59,465 nt of DNA from Chroococcidiopsidaceae cyanobacterium CP_BM_ER_R8_30 (GCA_019244235.1 JAFASY010000217.1:1-59465), one strand, 5' to 3'; shown: positions 46,101 through 54,290, numbered from the stretch's first letter. Numbers and translations are program-made. Notes: generated from the letters alone by a model not told the origin.

Positions 46101-47706
46101 GCCCGTAGTCGCTGGCGCGTAACAGACGGTTGGCGATCGTTGTCATCGTCTTGAGCAATTCCGCCCGTGCTTGTTCCGCTGCTAGTAAGGCTTGCTGTGC
46201 CTCTCGCAGTTCAGTAATTTCAATTTGCGTGCCCCAGCCCCCAGTAACCTGTTCATTTTCGGTGAAGCTAATGACACTGTTAAGGAAATAGCGTTTTTGC
46301 CGATTGACATCGATTTCTTCGGATTCGGCATTACGAATTCGATACCCATTTTGAATCACAGTCCGAACAAAGGTTAGATTTTTCTCTAGCCCTTCAGCAT
46401 GAGCTTCTGACAGGCGGAGACCCACAATATCTTCTCCTTGAGCTAGCCCGTAAATAGAAGCAAAGGCATCATTTGCCTGAGCTACATACATATGGCGATA
46501 AACTAAATCGACTTGTTGATTAATCGGTAGATTCAGAGAAACGGGTTGAGCGAGTTGCCAACGATAAATGCCTTCATGGCTGATTTCAAACAGGGAGCGA
46601 TATAACGCTTCCGAGTGCCTGAGTTCGTCATCTTTTCCCCATCGTTCAATAGCAGCAGCAATGCTATCCGCCGCAATTTTCAGAATCGCAATTTCGGCTT
46701 CATCGAACAATCGAGGCTCTCCACAGTTATCAAAACTAATCAAGCCCCAACAGCCCTGCTGCATCATTATGGGAACAAGTAGCATTGAAGTGTTGCCTTG
46801 CCCGACAAACACATCACGAACAGGGGGTTGTAAATCAGCGACCAAAATATTAGCAATCTCTCCACCCAAAATCTGAGCAGCCAAGTCGGCAAATGCATCC
46901 TCGGACATGCCTAGTTCTAAATCAGGTGTACACTCTATCGTCGTTAGGACTCCTGGCTGACACCATTCTGCCGACACCCAAACCATATGTTTCCCAGACG
47001 CTGGATCAAGCTGTATTTGTGAAAGACTACACCGATCGCTCCCTACCGCTTCACCCAAAAGCCGCACGACTTCGGGCAGCACCAAAGTGTAATCGGGCGA
47101 TCGGAGTAACAAATTGGCAACTTCGGCAACACTGCTGAGGAGTTGGGAGCGTTCAGTAGCGGCGCGCTCCTTTTCTTGTAGAAGTTCTGCTTGTGCCTCC
47201 AGCAACTGAGTGACAACCGGAGACATTTCCACAATTTCTTCGACTGCTCCTGCGTCATTCCAAATGGGAAAATAGTGTCCTTGTCCAGGTGTATACGAAC
47301 CCACATTGTCAAGTAACTTGCTGGGGTTATAAAAGTTGGTAGGAGGTTCGATCGCCGTCTCTCCAGCGAGCGCCCATTCCATGTAGGGGAGTGTACCATT
47401 TTCCCGCAGTTGCAAATCAGTAAAGATGTTGAAGCCAATGCTCTTTAATTGTTCAATTGTCCAGCCATACTTCCGCTCAAATGCTAGATTTGCTTCGATA
47501 AGACGACCATCGTTTGTAATAAAAACTGTACTAATTGGAGAGTTTTTAAAACACTGCCGATACCGCGCTTCGGATTTTTGCAGTCGTTCCTGCTCCTGCC
47601 GCAGTCGGACAAGTTCCGTCTGGAGCTGCTGATTTTCTTGCTCTAATTGAGCCACGTGGCGCTGTAAGTTCTGGTTGAATTCCAGCAGGTGTTGAGATGG
47701 GGTCAT
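43198..47706 (-). CDS. Multi-GAF/PAS sensor histidine kinase (NarX type), 1502 aa
   Basis: N-terminal coiled coil (1-45); PAS about 48-170 (PISTVFITNDGRLIEANLAF); GAF1 about 195-355 (LLLRSPDYTLVLPEVVRLLG); PAS2 about 365-505; GAF2 about 515-685, similar to GAF1 (LLRASDYGLVLPDVLQLLGE); GAF3 about 720-880; GAF4 about 905-1085; GAF5 about 1105-1275; Gln/Ala/Glu-rich coiled linkers (EEAKQAAIIREKEQAAQ) between them; HisKA_3 with MAREIHDVLAQAFTGVVVQL (phospho-His about 1302); HATPase_c to the end with HAQASTIVIEL, RDDGQGF. No TM segment, so a soluble sensor. The tandem GAFs look duplicated. No obvious bilin-binding Cys motif was recognised. Overlaps the RR gene. Confidence 0.9.
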   Translation of the reverse strand: MTPSQHLLEFNQNLQRHVAQLEQENQQLQTELVRLRQEQERLQKSEARYRQCFKNSPISTVFITNDGRLIEANLAFERKYGWTIEQLKSIGFNIFTDLQLRENGTLPYMEWALAGETAIEPPTNFYNPSKLLDNVGSYTPGQGHYFPIWNDAGAVEEIVEMSPVVTQLLEAQAELLQEKERAATERSQLLSSVAEVANLLLRSPDYTLVLPEVVRLLGEAVGSDRCSLSQIQLDPASGKHMVWVSAEWCQPGVLTTIECTPDLELGMSEDAFADLAAQILGGEIANILVADLQPPVRDVFVGQGNTSMLLVPIMMQQGCWGLISFDNCGEPRLFDEAEIAILKIAADSIAAAIERWGKDDELRHSEALYRSLFEISHEGIYRWQLAQPVSLNLPINQQVDLVYRHMYVAQANDAFASIYGLAQGEDIVGLRLSEAHAEGLEKNLTFVRTVIQNGYRIRNAESEEIDVNRQKRYFLNSVISFTENEQVTGGWGTQIEITELREAQQALLAAEQARAELLKTMTTIANRLLRASDYGLVLPDVLQLLGEAARADRCSLAQNITAPVSGKSAVRMNAEWCRPGIQASVTHTPELESALLWEDFAELYERLIQGETVQFFGTDLCASLRELFDSQGNKAMLMVPIMVQGEFWGVFGFDYCHEVRQFEELDQSIFAIAVDSIAAAIERQQQEEALLKAEQAKQAAIAREQEKAAQHRAEQFARANQVLQRTVAQLVGQDDLNQFLTHVLLEAAQEAEAANASIFLYDSQSNTLKMHQTVQDGQVVNLDTDSRFALWQTPIPADISPAWKQITQSFVIWIDTNQAQAGAWDFSISWHLQMGHQSVLCVPLLLGHEPLGFLGLCFRDPIHPGAEPIELVQTLAHQATLALQLTRLAEEAKQAAIIREKEQAAQARATEQAKINTALKQMVSALSTATDLNQFLGYMLRVIAEQFDAPVTEYWVHPDGERAYLKLSCYQGQMLTADEQPGHPGRLGYQIPQEMIHQERLNDRQHHFIVEDLRTDPVHNAISAQIGIDIGEWRYRMRGVSKLLNIPLRIAEETIGALLIFVPSDRQFTTQQIELGYALAQQISLAIRLSQLAEQAKQSAIIREQEKAAQLQVAELAKANDVLKSTLDTLATEPDLDCFLRHILSVIAQQMNAPACLLWLFDELLQTATLHLSYTDGQVNFPARFNADRAQPLCLHSQSWVFRTDQRQPYLIEVANPPFTRASCAYLTRSGVKAILVVPLWLGDQLIGSFGVRLPQVRDLAPSELELVQALGHQATLALQLMQLTEQASHSAVLEERNRMAREIHDVLAQAFTGVVVQLEAAKMIVPQDAPVKPLFAQAQDLARAGLVEARRSVWSLRPQALENTNLRSALEQLVQTLTHNTSVQIQLQIQGVDDALAPEVETHLLRIAQEALTNALTHAQASTIVIELTFGTQAVELCVRDDGQGFEPTAVRGQGFGLVSMQERAVCINGEFILTSQPGCGTIVLITVPLSPQSQAPTRRS

Positions 47707-47823
47707 GGGCGCACTCAGATTTCACTCAGTTGCACGGAAAGCATTTTCTTTGATGGTATTGGTCAATACCAACTCTGGCAAAATTTAACCCGGAAAATTT
47801 AAGCTAGCGAACGTTGTATATAG

Positions 47824-48127
47824 ATGTTAGGCAGAATCAGTAATCCCATCAACCACACTTCATGTATGACACCTGCGACAAATTCACAAGAGCAATCTCC
47901 AAAACTGCAACCCAACATCCTGCAATTACGCCATGCTGTTGTCATGGTGATCGCCGCGATGTCTCCGGTGGGTGCCATCTTTTTTAACACCATTCCGCAA
48001 GCGGGAGTCGTGGGTGCAGCGATGCCGTTATGCTACATCATTGGTTTTGGGGTGGCTCTGCTGGTGGCGCATCAAATCATCCTGATGGCAGCTAAGTTCC
48101 CCACGAGTGGTTCGTTGTACACCTTGT
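47824..48127 (+). pseudogene. APC permease, N-terminal fragment
   Basis: LRHAVVMVIAAMSPVGAIFF is TM1 of an APC amino-acid permease, with MPLCYIIGFGVALLVAHQII as TM2 and AAKFPTSGSLYTLYG the TM2-3 loop. Then the sequence runs straight into a GNAT fragment in a different frame near 48120-48130. Everything from TM3 on is missing. ATG 47824 or the internal ATG at 47866 (MTPATNSQEQSPKLQPNILQ) would be the start. It is divergent from the giant kinase gene. Confidence 0.7.
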
Positions 48128-48419
48128 ATGGAACCGTTTGCTACTTACACGCGTGCCTTCGCCCATGTAGGAGTGCTAGGAACTTATGTAGACCTCGCCT
48201 ACAGACGAAAAGGTATTAGTAAAATTCTGTTCAAAGCTATGTTTGAAGCTGCTCGTTGCCAAGACATACGAAAAGCTGTTTACATTTATTTGTGCAGATA
48301 ACAGAGCGGCGTTAGCTACCTACCTATACCAAGGTTTTCAAATTGTGGGAACGGCGAAAAGACAAGCTAAGATCAAAGGAATATATGTAGATGAAATCTT
48401 TATTGAAAGGTTTTTATAA
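48128..48419 (+). pseudogene. GNAT acetyltransferase, C-terminal fragment
   Basis: TRAFAHVGVLGTYVDLAYRR, KGISKILFKAMFEAA gives the acetyl-CoA pyrophosphate loop (RRKGIxKxL) of a GNAT. After a frameshift near 48285 the text continues FICADNRAALATYLYQGFQI, VGTAKRQAKIKGIYVDEIFI, ERFL, ending at TAA 48417-48419. The N-terminal substrate part is missing. The fusion with the permease stump indicates a deletion that joined two genes. Confidence 0.7.
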
Positions 48420-48493
48420 AACCTCATTCACGATTTTGCTTCTATGTCCGATAACGGCGAGAATGAGCAGCTCGACCTTGCTATAAAAAGGAC

Positions 48494-49921
48494 ATGATTC
48501 TAGAAGCCGATATTTGTTACCAAGCCATTCTTACTCGTGATGCCCGCTTTGATGGTGTCTTCTTCGTTGGCATCTCAACAACAAAAATCTATTGCCGCAC
48601 AGTCTGTACGGCAAAAAGACCCCGCCGGGAGAGTTGCACATTCTATCCTAGTGCCGCAGCAGCAGAGCAGGCCGGATTTCGTCCTTGTCTGCTCTGCCGA
48701 CCAGAACTTGCGCCGGGAAATGCTCGCATCGATGCTGTCAGCCGTCTTGCTGCTGTCGCCTTTAATCGCATTGAAGACGGTATCCTGACTGAGATGAGCA
48801 TCAACGAACTAGCCAATGAAATGGGGATCAGCGATCGCCACCTACGCCGTGCGATTAAGAGCGAGTTCGGTGTCTCACCAATTGCATTGGTACAGACGCA
48901 ACGCTTGCTCCTTGCCAAGCGTTTGCTTACAGACACAGCCCTTCCCGTGACCGAGGTTGCATTCGCCAGTGGATTTTCTAGCTTGCGACGGTTCAACGCT
49001 CTGTTCAAAGAGCGCTACCGATTGCATCCCACGGCTCTACGACGGGCACGGATACCTGAGTTGCCACAAGAGACACTGTTGTGTGAAGTGGCGTATCGTC
49101 CACCACTCGATTGGGGTGAAATACTCAGCTTCTTGGGCAAGCGCATCTATCGCGGTGTTGAGGTGGTTGACGGCAATCGCTATCTGCGAACAGTCACCTG
49201 GAAGCAACATCGCGGCTGGGTTGCTGTCGAGCCGTCAAAGCGAAAGCACGCATTGCGAGTAGAACTCTCTGCCTCACTTGCCTCAGTGCTACTGCCGATG
49301 CTTGCCCGTGTCAAGCGTCTGTTTGACCTGGCTGCCGCACCACAGCAGATTGCTGCCCACCTTGGTTCCCTTGCCACAGCACATCCTGGTTTGCGAGTTC
49401 CAGGTGCCTTCGACGGCTTTGAGTTAGCCGTCCGGGCAATTCTTGGACAGCGGGTGAGTGTCAAGGTAGCAACTACGCTAGCCGGAAGGTTTGTCACCCT
49501 GTTTGGTGAACCAATCGAAACACCATTTACCCAACTGACACATTTACCACCTGTTGTAGAGCATGTCGCAACAGCCGAACCAGAAGCACTCGTCTCGATT
49601 GGCATTCCTCAAGTGCGAGCAAACTCAATCTTGGCACTTGCTAGAGCTGTTGCCGAGGGGAGGCTCGTGCTTGAACCGGGAGCCGACGTCCAACAGACCA
49701 TAGCAAGGCTTAAAGAACTGCCAGGCATTGGTGAATGGACAGCACAATATATAGCCATGCGCGCTCTTTCTTGGCCCGATGCCTTCCCACACACCGATCT
49801 TGGCATCTGCAAAGCACTTAATGAAAATAACCCCAAACGGGTACTTCAGCTTGCTGAATCTTGGAGGCCTTGGCGTTCCTATGCAGCAATCCACCTTTGG
49901 CAATCGTTAGAAACACTATGA
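48494..49921 (+). CDS. alkA: Ada-AraC-AlkA fusion: 3-methyladenine DNA glycosylase 2
   Basis: 475 aa in three parts. Residues about 1-75: Ada N-terminal Zn domain (RFDGVFFVGISTTKIYCRTV, CTAKRPRRESC, FRPCLLCRPE), four Cys, one of which takes the methyl group from phosphotriesters. About 80-185: AraC-type HTH (NELANEMGISDRHLRRAIKS, VTEVAFASGFSSLRRFNALF). About 195-475: AlkA glycosylase with helix-hairpin-helix RLKELPGIGEWTAQYIAMRA and catalytic Asp in FPHTDLG. This is a self-sensing alkylation-repair protein. The end overlaps the ogt start (ATGA). Its C-terminus is a little shorter than average. Confidence 0.9.
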   Translation: MILEADICYQAILTRDARFDGVFFVGISTTKIYCRTVCTAKRPRRESCTFYPSAAAAEQAGFRPCLLCRPELAPGNARIDAVSRLAAVAFNRIEDGILTEMSINELANEMGISDRHLRRAIKSEFGVSPIALVQTQRLLLAKRLLTDTALPVTEVAFASGFSSLRRFNALFKERYRLHPTALRRARIPELPQETLLCEVAYRPPLDWGEILSFLGKRIYRGVEVVDGNRYLRTVTWKQHRGWVAVEPSKRKHALRVELSASLASVLLPMLARVKRLFDLAAAPQQIAAHLGSLATAHPGLRVPGAFDGFELAVRAILGQRVSVKVATTLAGRFVTLFGEPIETPFTQLTHLPPVVEHVATAEPEALVSIGIPQVRANSILALARAVAEGRLVLEPGADVQQTIARLKELPGIGEWTAQYIAMRALSWPDAFPHTDLGICKALNENNPKRVLQLAESWRPWRSYAAIHLWQSLETL

Positions 49922-50451
49922 CGACCTGCTATACCTACTTCGAGAGTCCAATTGGGCTACTCTTGCTGACCTCCAACGGTGAGGCTCTGACTGGTCTTTA
50001 CATGATTGCACACAAGCACGGACCAGAGATAGGACCAGACTGGCAGCAAAACGTTGACGACTTAGCTGTGTTTATCGAGGCAAAAGCACAGCTCTTGGCT
50101 TACTTTGACGGCACCTTAACCGAGTTCCGCCTACCTCTGAGCGCACAAGGCACAGAGTTCCAAAAGCAGGTTTGGGAGGAGCTGCAAAAAATTCCTTATG
50201 GCAGTACGCTCTCTTATAAAGAACTAGCCCTGCGTATTGGCAATCCGAAAGGCGTGCGTGCGGTGGGCTTGGCTAACGGGCGCAACCCGATATCAATTAT
50301 CGTCCCGTGCCATCGAGTTATTGGAGCAAGTGGCAAACTTACAGGATATAGCGGGGGTCTGTCTCGCAAGGAAGCCCTGCTGATGTGGGAGTCTTCCGTT
50401 GTAGCTAAGAGGTCTGGTTCCTTTGCTTCTCATAGCGGAGGTGATACATGA
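49918..50451 (+). CDS. ogt: Methylated-DNA-[protein]-cysteine S-methyltransferase
   Basis: 177 aa from the ATG at 49918 (MTTCYTYFESPIGLLLLTSN); the frame is open further upstream but this ATG overlaps the AlkA stop. It has LPLSAQGTEFQKQVWEELQK, IPYGSTLSYKELALRIGNPK, AVGLANGRNPISIIVPCHRV with the acceptor Cys (PCHRV), and a normal end. It removes O6-alkyl groups from guanine in a suicide reaction. With the upstream gene it makes a two-gene adaptive response operon. Confidence 0.93.
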   Translation: MTTCYTYFESPIGLLLLTSNGEALTGLYMIAHKHGPEIGPDWQQNVDDLAVFIEAKAQLLAYFDGTLTEFRLPLSAQGTEFQKQVWEELQKIPYGSTLSYKELALRIGNPKGVRAVGLANGRNPISIIVPCHRVIGASGKLTGYSGGLSRKEALLMWESSVVAKRSGSFASHSGGDT

Positions 50452-50524
50452 CATCTGCTGCTTTCAAACCTCTGTTGGGAGCGGTGTGATCGCTATAGAG
50501 TGAAGGCAGTTTTAGGAGACAGTC

Positions 50525-50989
50525 ATGAGTGACCTTGCAGGAAAATCTTCCAACTTGTCTAGAGCTGGGGTGCGAATTGTTAAACCGCATCAGTTTGACT
50601 CCAATACGCCTCAGACACCCGGAATGTTACGTATGGCTGCTATTTCCCGCGAACTAGCTGGTTCAGAAGGATTGTGGGGTGGAGTCACGGTTGTCGAGCC
50701 GAATACAGTTAGTGCTATCCACCACCATGGCGAACTTGAGACCATCATCTATGTAGTGTCTGGTCAAGGGCGATTGCGCTGGGGTGACAACATGGAGTTT
50801 GAACAAGATGTTGAACCTGGAGATTTCATTTTTGTACCGCCGTTTGTGCTACACCAAGAAATTAACCCTTCGCCTGACACGTCCTCAAGCTGGGTAATTG
50901 TGCGGAATTCACAGGAGCCAATTGTTGTCAACCTCGAAACTCCAGATTCGGCTCAACAAGCGGCAAATGACGCAACCCACAAATTTTAG
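50525..50989 (+). CDS. Cupin-domain protein, 154 aa
   Basis: One cupin: ISAIHHHGELETIIYVVSGQ (as SAIHHHGELETIIYVVSG, with metal His/His/Glu), GRLRWGDNMEFEQDVEPGDF, IFVPPFVLHQEINPSPD with the last His. No signal peptide. The family includes small enzymes and binding proteins; substrate unknown. Start at ATG 50525; the gene stands alone 73 bp after ogt on the same strand. Confidence 0.75.
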   Translation: MSDLAGKSSNLSRAGVRIVKPHQFDSNTPQTPGMLRMAAISRELAGSEGLWGGVTVVEPNTVSAIHHHGELETIIYVVSGQGRLRWGDNMEFEQDVEPGDFIFVPPFVLHQEINPSPDTSSSWVIVRNSQEPIVVNLETPDSAQQAANDATHKF

Positions 50990-51096
50990 CTGCTGCATGG
51001 CTGTAGCGTTCATTGCCGTGCTTCAGGTTGAGTCAATGTGGGTTTCACTCTAAACCCAATAAAATGAAACAATACACCTTGCATCGAAGTTGAGCC

Positions 51097-51909
51097 ATGA
51101 CTCCGCCTTCTGACTTAGACACTATGCCCACAGCAAGTTCAACCACTGATCTAAAACAGACTGAGGCAGGAAAACGCGACTCTAGAGATGAAAATCTTGA
51201 CGAGTTGCCCAATGAGGTTGAGATGACCCTGTTTGAACACCTAGAGGAGTTACGACAGCGGATTTTCTATACACTGATTGCTGTGGTACTAGGCATCATT
51301 GGTTGCTTCATAGCAGTTAAACCCATTGTCCAACTGTTGGAAGTTCCAGCCCAAGGTGTCAAGTTTCTCCAGCTGGCACCAGGAGAATACTTTTTTGTCT
51401 CCCTCAAAGTGGCGGGTTATAGTGGCTTGCTGGTTGCTAGTCCGTTCGTCCTCTACCAAATTATTTTGTTTGTCTTACCAGGACTAACTCGTCGTGAACG
51501 TCGATTGCTGGGACCAGTGGTTTTAGGGTCTAGTGTTCTGTTTCTGGCGGGCTTGGTATTTGCATACTTACTTCTCATTCCTGCTGCTCTCAATTTCTTC
51601 GTTAACTATGGGGCAGGAGTGGTGGAGCAGTTGTGGTCGATAGACCGCTATTTTGAATTTGTCTTGCTGCTGTTGTTCAGTACCGGGTTAGCATTCCAGA
51701 TTCCCATCATTCAGGTTTTGCTTGGCTTGTTAGGAATTGTCTCTTCAGGTCAGATGCTTTCTAGTTGGCGCTACGTGATTCTAGGAGCGGCGGTTTTAGG
51801 AGCAATTTTAACCCCCTCTACAGATCCCTTGACTCAAAGCCTTTTGGCTGGTGCCGTATTGGGGCTTTTCTTTACTGGAGTTGGATTAGTGAAGCTTGTA
51901 GGGCGTTGA
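51097..51909 (+). CDS. tatC: Sec-independent protein translocase TatC
   Basis: 270 aa. A polar N-terminal tail (1-45), then [20 protein letters not shown], the conserved cytoplasmic Glu-rich TatC motif that binds the twin-Arg signal, followed by six TM segments: [75 protein letters not shown] and others. [17 protein letters not shown] is the typical last loop. tatA is not adjacent, as is common in cyanobacteria. Start ATG 51097; an ATG at 51124 is possible. Confidence 0.93.
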   Translation: MTPPSDLDTMPTASSTTDLKQTEAGKRDSRDENLDELPNEVEMTLFEHLEELRQRIFYTLIAVVLGIIGCFIAVKPIVQLLEVPAQGVKFLQLAPGEYFFVSLKVAGYSGLLVASPFVLYQIILFVLPGLTRRERRLLGPVVLGSSVLFLAGLVFAYLLLIPAALNFFVNYGAGVVEQLWSIDRYFEFVLLLLFSTGLAFQIPIIQVLLGLLGIVSSGQMLSSWRYVILGAAVLGAILTPSTDPLTQSLLAGAVLGLFFTGVGLVKLVGR

Positions 51910-52012
51910 AAGGGTGCTGTTAGGCAATTCCTCTCATTCCAATCCTTGCTACATCTACTTTCGTTTCTATTCCAAATGGTATAAATAAATACTGAAAACT
52001 TAGCAATACAAA

Positions 52013-52030
52013 TATACTGTATACAGTATA
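52013..52030. promoter_or_regulatory. 18-bp perfect palindrome upstream of uraD
   Basis: TATACTGTATACAGTATA is a perfect 18-bp palindrome, 30 bp before the uraD ATG. CTGTATACAG is the type of site bound by GntR-family (FCD) regulators. It is a good candidate operator for the purine-catabolism pair, but no GntR gene lies in the window. It could also be a chance AT-rich palindrome. Confidence 0.4.
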
Positions 52031-52059
52031 CACTTAAACCTATATATTCATTATTAGAT

Positions 52060-52560
52060 ATGCCTTATTCTATCACAGAACTAAACAAAATGAGCCGCGA
52101 GGAGTTCGTCAATACGTTAGGTACAGTGTTTGAAAACACGCCAGATATTGCCTACCGTGTCTGGAATCAACGCCCATTTACAAATGTAGCAAAGTTGCAT
52201 CAATGTATGGTTGATGTGGTTAAATCTGCGAGTCGGGATGAGCAACTAAAACTCATTCAGGCGCATCCCGAACTGGGTAGTAAGGCAACAATGGCAGAAG
52301 CTTCCGTTAAAGAGCAGGCAGGGGCAGGTCTGGCACAGCTAAGTTTTGAAGAGTATAACCGCTTTCAAGCTCTTAATCGGGCATATAAGGACAAATTTGG
52401 CTTTCCTTTCATCATCGCTGTTAAACAGCATACAAAAGATAGTATTCTCGAATCCTTTGAGTACCGCTTAGAAAATCCCATTGATGTAGAAACGGAACAG
52501 GCTCTCACAGAAATTGCTCAGATTGCCCGTTTTCGCCTGGCTGAGCTGGTAAGTGAATAG
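52060..52560 (+). CDS. uraD: 2-oxo-4-hydroxy-4-carboxy-5-ureidoimidazoline decarboxylase
   Basis: 166 aa, helical. NKMSREEFVNTLGTVFENTP, DIAYRVWNQRPFTNVAKLHQ and LIQAHPELGSK (the catalytic HPxL motif), then LSFEEYNRFQALNRAYKDKF, GFPFIIAVK are the OHCU decarboxylase signatures. The enzyme turns OHCU into S-allantoin, the last step of urate oxidation. Followed 45 bp later by an M20 amidohydrolase, which would act on allantoate. Urate oxidase and allantoinase genes are not in the window. Confidence 0.92.
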   Translation: MPYSITELNKMSREEFVNTLGTVFENTPDIAYRVWNQRPFTNVAKLHQCMVDVVKSASRDEQLKLIQAHPELGSKATMAEASVKEQAGAGLAQLSFEEYNRFQALNRAYKDKFGFPFIIAVKQHTKDSILESFEYRLENPIDVETEQALTEIAQIARFRLAELVSE

Positions 52561-52605
52561 GTATCGCCGTAGCAATTTGACAACTAGGGTTAAGGAGGTT
52601 TCATT

Positions 52606-53883
52606 ATGGCAGTGATTTCAATGCTTCAGGTCAATGGAGATCGCCTTAATCGCAGCATTAGCCAATTAGCTGAAATTGGCAAATTACCTGGGGGGGGAGT
52701 AAGTCGGCTGGCTTTCTCTCCTGAAGACGTACTAGCCCGACAACTTGTCCAGTCCTGGATGGTTGAAGCAGGAATGACGGTTCGTATTGATGCTGCTGGA
52801 AACATTATTGGCACATATGCCGGGCAGAAAGAGGGAGCAGGTGCGCTTTCTACTGGTTCTCATATCGATACCGTGGCAGTGGCTGGTCGATACGATGGGG
52901 TACTGGGGGTACTGGCAGGCATTGAAGTCGTTCGAGTGCTTAAAGAAAACGCTATCCGATTAGCTCATCCTGTTGAAGTGATTGTGTTTACTGACGAAGA
53001 GTGTAGCGTAATTGGCTGTAAAGCCATGGCAGGCAATATTGTCAACGATCCAGAATACTATCGTCGCAGTGATGGCACCTCAATTCAAGCATGTTTACAA
53101 AGGATTGGCGGTGATTGGTCAAAACTGGAAACCGCTCGACGCCAACGCTCTGAAATCGCTGCTTTCGTAGAACTGCATGTGGAGCAAGGGGGTGTATTAG
53201 AAAGTACCGGGGACCAGATTGGCGTTGTTAAGGGCATCGTGGGACAGTATCGCATGGCAGTTACTGTGACAGGTCGTCCTAACCATGCCGGAACAACACC
53301 AATGCATCTTAGAAAAGATGCATTGGTGGCTGCCTCACAAGTGGTATTGGTTGTGAACGAATTGGCAATCCAGACTCCGGGCGAACAGGTGGCAACTGTG
53401 GGCTTCTTGAATGTGGTACCTAATGCAGTGAATATCGTACCTGGAAGGGTTGAGTTGAAAATCGACCTACGCGACTTGTCTCAGACTCATTTGGATGATT
53501 TAGTTAAACAGATGAGACGGCAGTTTGCAGAGATTGCTGCTGCTACCCAAACAGAAATTGTCATGACTCAGGCTTTGCATGTGTTGCCCACTTTAGCAGA
53601 GCCAAAGATCCAGGAGACAATCGCCTTAGTTTGCCAGCAGTTAGGCTTAAGCTACTGCCACCTACCTAGTCGTGCTGGACACGATGCTCAAGAAATTGGT
53701 CGCTTTACTGACATGGGAATGATTTTTGTTCCTAGCGATGCCGGAGTCAGCCATGCAGAAGATGAATACACATCTCCAGAGCAATGCACTCAAGGAGCGA
53801 ATGTACTTTTACAGACATTTCTAGAGCTAGATCAGAACATCCCCGTGTTTCCCAAAAAAACAACAATAGGTATTGAGCTTTAA
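52606..53883 (+). CDS. M20-family Zn-dependent amidohydrolase (allantoate amidohydrolase-like)
   Basis: 425 aa. GALSTGSHIDTVAVAGRYDG has the metal His and bridging Asp, VEVIVFTDEECSVIGCKAMA the catalytic Glu-Glu, FVELHVEQGGVLE another ligand His, GRPNHAGTTPMHLRKDALVA the dimerisation-domain motif, and AGVSHAEDEYTSPEQC the last His. This is the N-carbamoyl-amino-acid/allantoate amidohydrolase/HyuC family. Neighbouring uraD favours allantoate as substrate. A strong SD, AAGGAGG, lies 8 nt before ATG 52606. The gene is separated from uraD by 45 bp, so one operon. Confidence 0.85.
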   Translation: MAVISMLQVNGDRLNRSISQLAEIGKLPGGGVSRLAFSPEDVLARQLVQSWMVEAGMTVRIDAAGNIIGTYAGQKEGAGALSTGSHIDTVAVAGRYDGVLGVLAGIEVVRVLKENAIRLAHPVEVIVFTDEECSVIGCKAMAGNIVNDPEYYRRSDGTSIQACLQRIGGDWSKLETARRQRSEIAAFVELHVEQGGVLESTGDQIGVVKGIVGQYRMAVTVTGRPNHAGTTPMHLRKDALVAASQVVLVVNELAIQTPGEQVATVGFLNVVPNAVNIVPGRVELKIDLRDLSQTHLDDLVKQMRRQFAEIAAATQTEIVMTQALHVLPTLAEPKIQETIALVCQQLGLSYCHLPSRAGHDAQEIGRFTDMGMIFVPSDAGVSHAEDEYTSPEQCTQGANVLLQTFLELDQNIPVFPKKTTIGIEL

Positions 53884-54028
53884 CGTTTTCAGCCCCCTCT
53901 TGAAGTCGAGAAAGCAGGCGGAGATTGGGGAGGAAGCGATTAAGTTAGAGCTTGTTAACCTAGCTTTAAGGCTTCTGACCATACTTCTCAATTTGTAAGT
54001 ATTTTCCTATACTAACCATGACATTCTC

Positions 54029-54061
54029 TTTCATTTGACACTATAATTTTATCAAATGAAA
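54029..54061. promoter_or_regulatory. Inverted repeat TTTCATTTGA/TCAAATGAAA
   Basis: Perfect 10-bp arms with a 13-bp AT-rich spacer containing CTATAAT, a -10-like hexamer. Such a layout could be an operator straddling a promoter or a weak hairpin after the M20 gene. The next plausible start codons lie just downstream (54083, 54099). No regulator can be proposed. Confidence 0.3.
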
Positions 54062-54098
54062 CGGAATCTAAGGTAGTTCTTAATGCCTACTCAGCAAA

Positions 54099-54290
54099 GT
54101 GATTCCCTGCTACGCGACAAATCTGCTCCTGCAAGGGCTTGATCCAAGTCATGCTAAGCGTTTGACCTGGCATCAGAGTGAGAGAGCGTTTCGTCGCTAT
54201 ACTTTGTGGAGCGAACAGGAGGCAGCGATCACAGCTTACTACCCTTGTGATTTGAGAGGAGCCGGGGAAAAAGGATCAAACTTGACTTAA
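54099..54290 (+). pseudogene. Possible tail of a site-specific integrase
   Basis: A short frame reads NLLLQGLDPSHAKRLTWHQS, ERAFRRYTLWSEQEAAITAY. LTWHxSExxFxRYTxRxxQxAA resembles the end of tyrosine recombinases (RLTGHxSxxxFxRYT..). The Arg-His-x-x-Arg box expected earlier is absent, and the upstream frame is broken (ATG 54083 gives a stop after 19 codons). I regard it as a remnant with low certainty. Confidence 0.28.

Noticed and set aside
43198-47706. Phytochrome/cyanobacteriochrome function for the GAF-rich kinase
   Set aside because: GAF domains do not show a clear bilin-binding Cys-His or DXCF motif, so a photoreceptor role is not supported.
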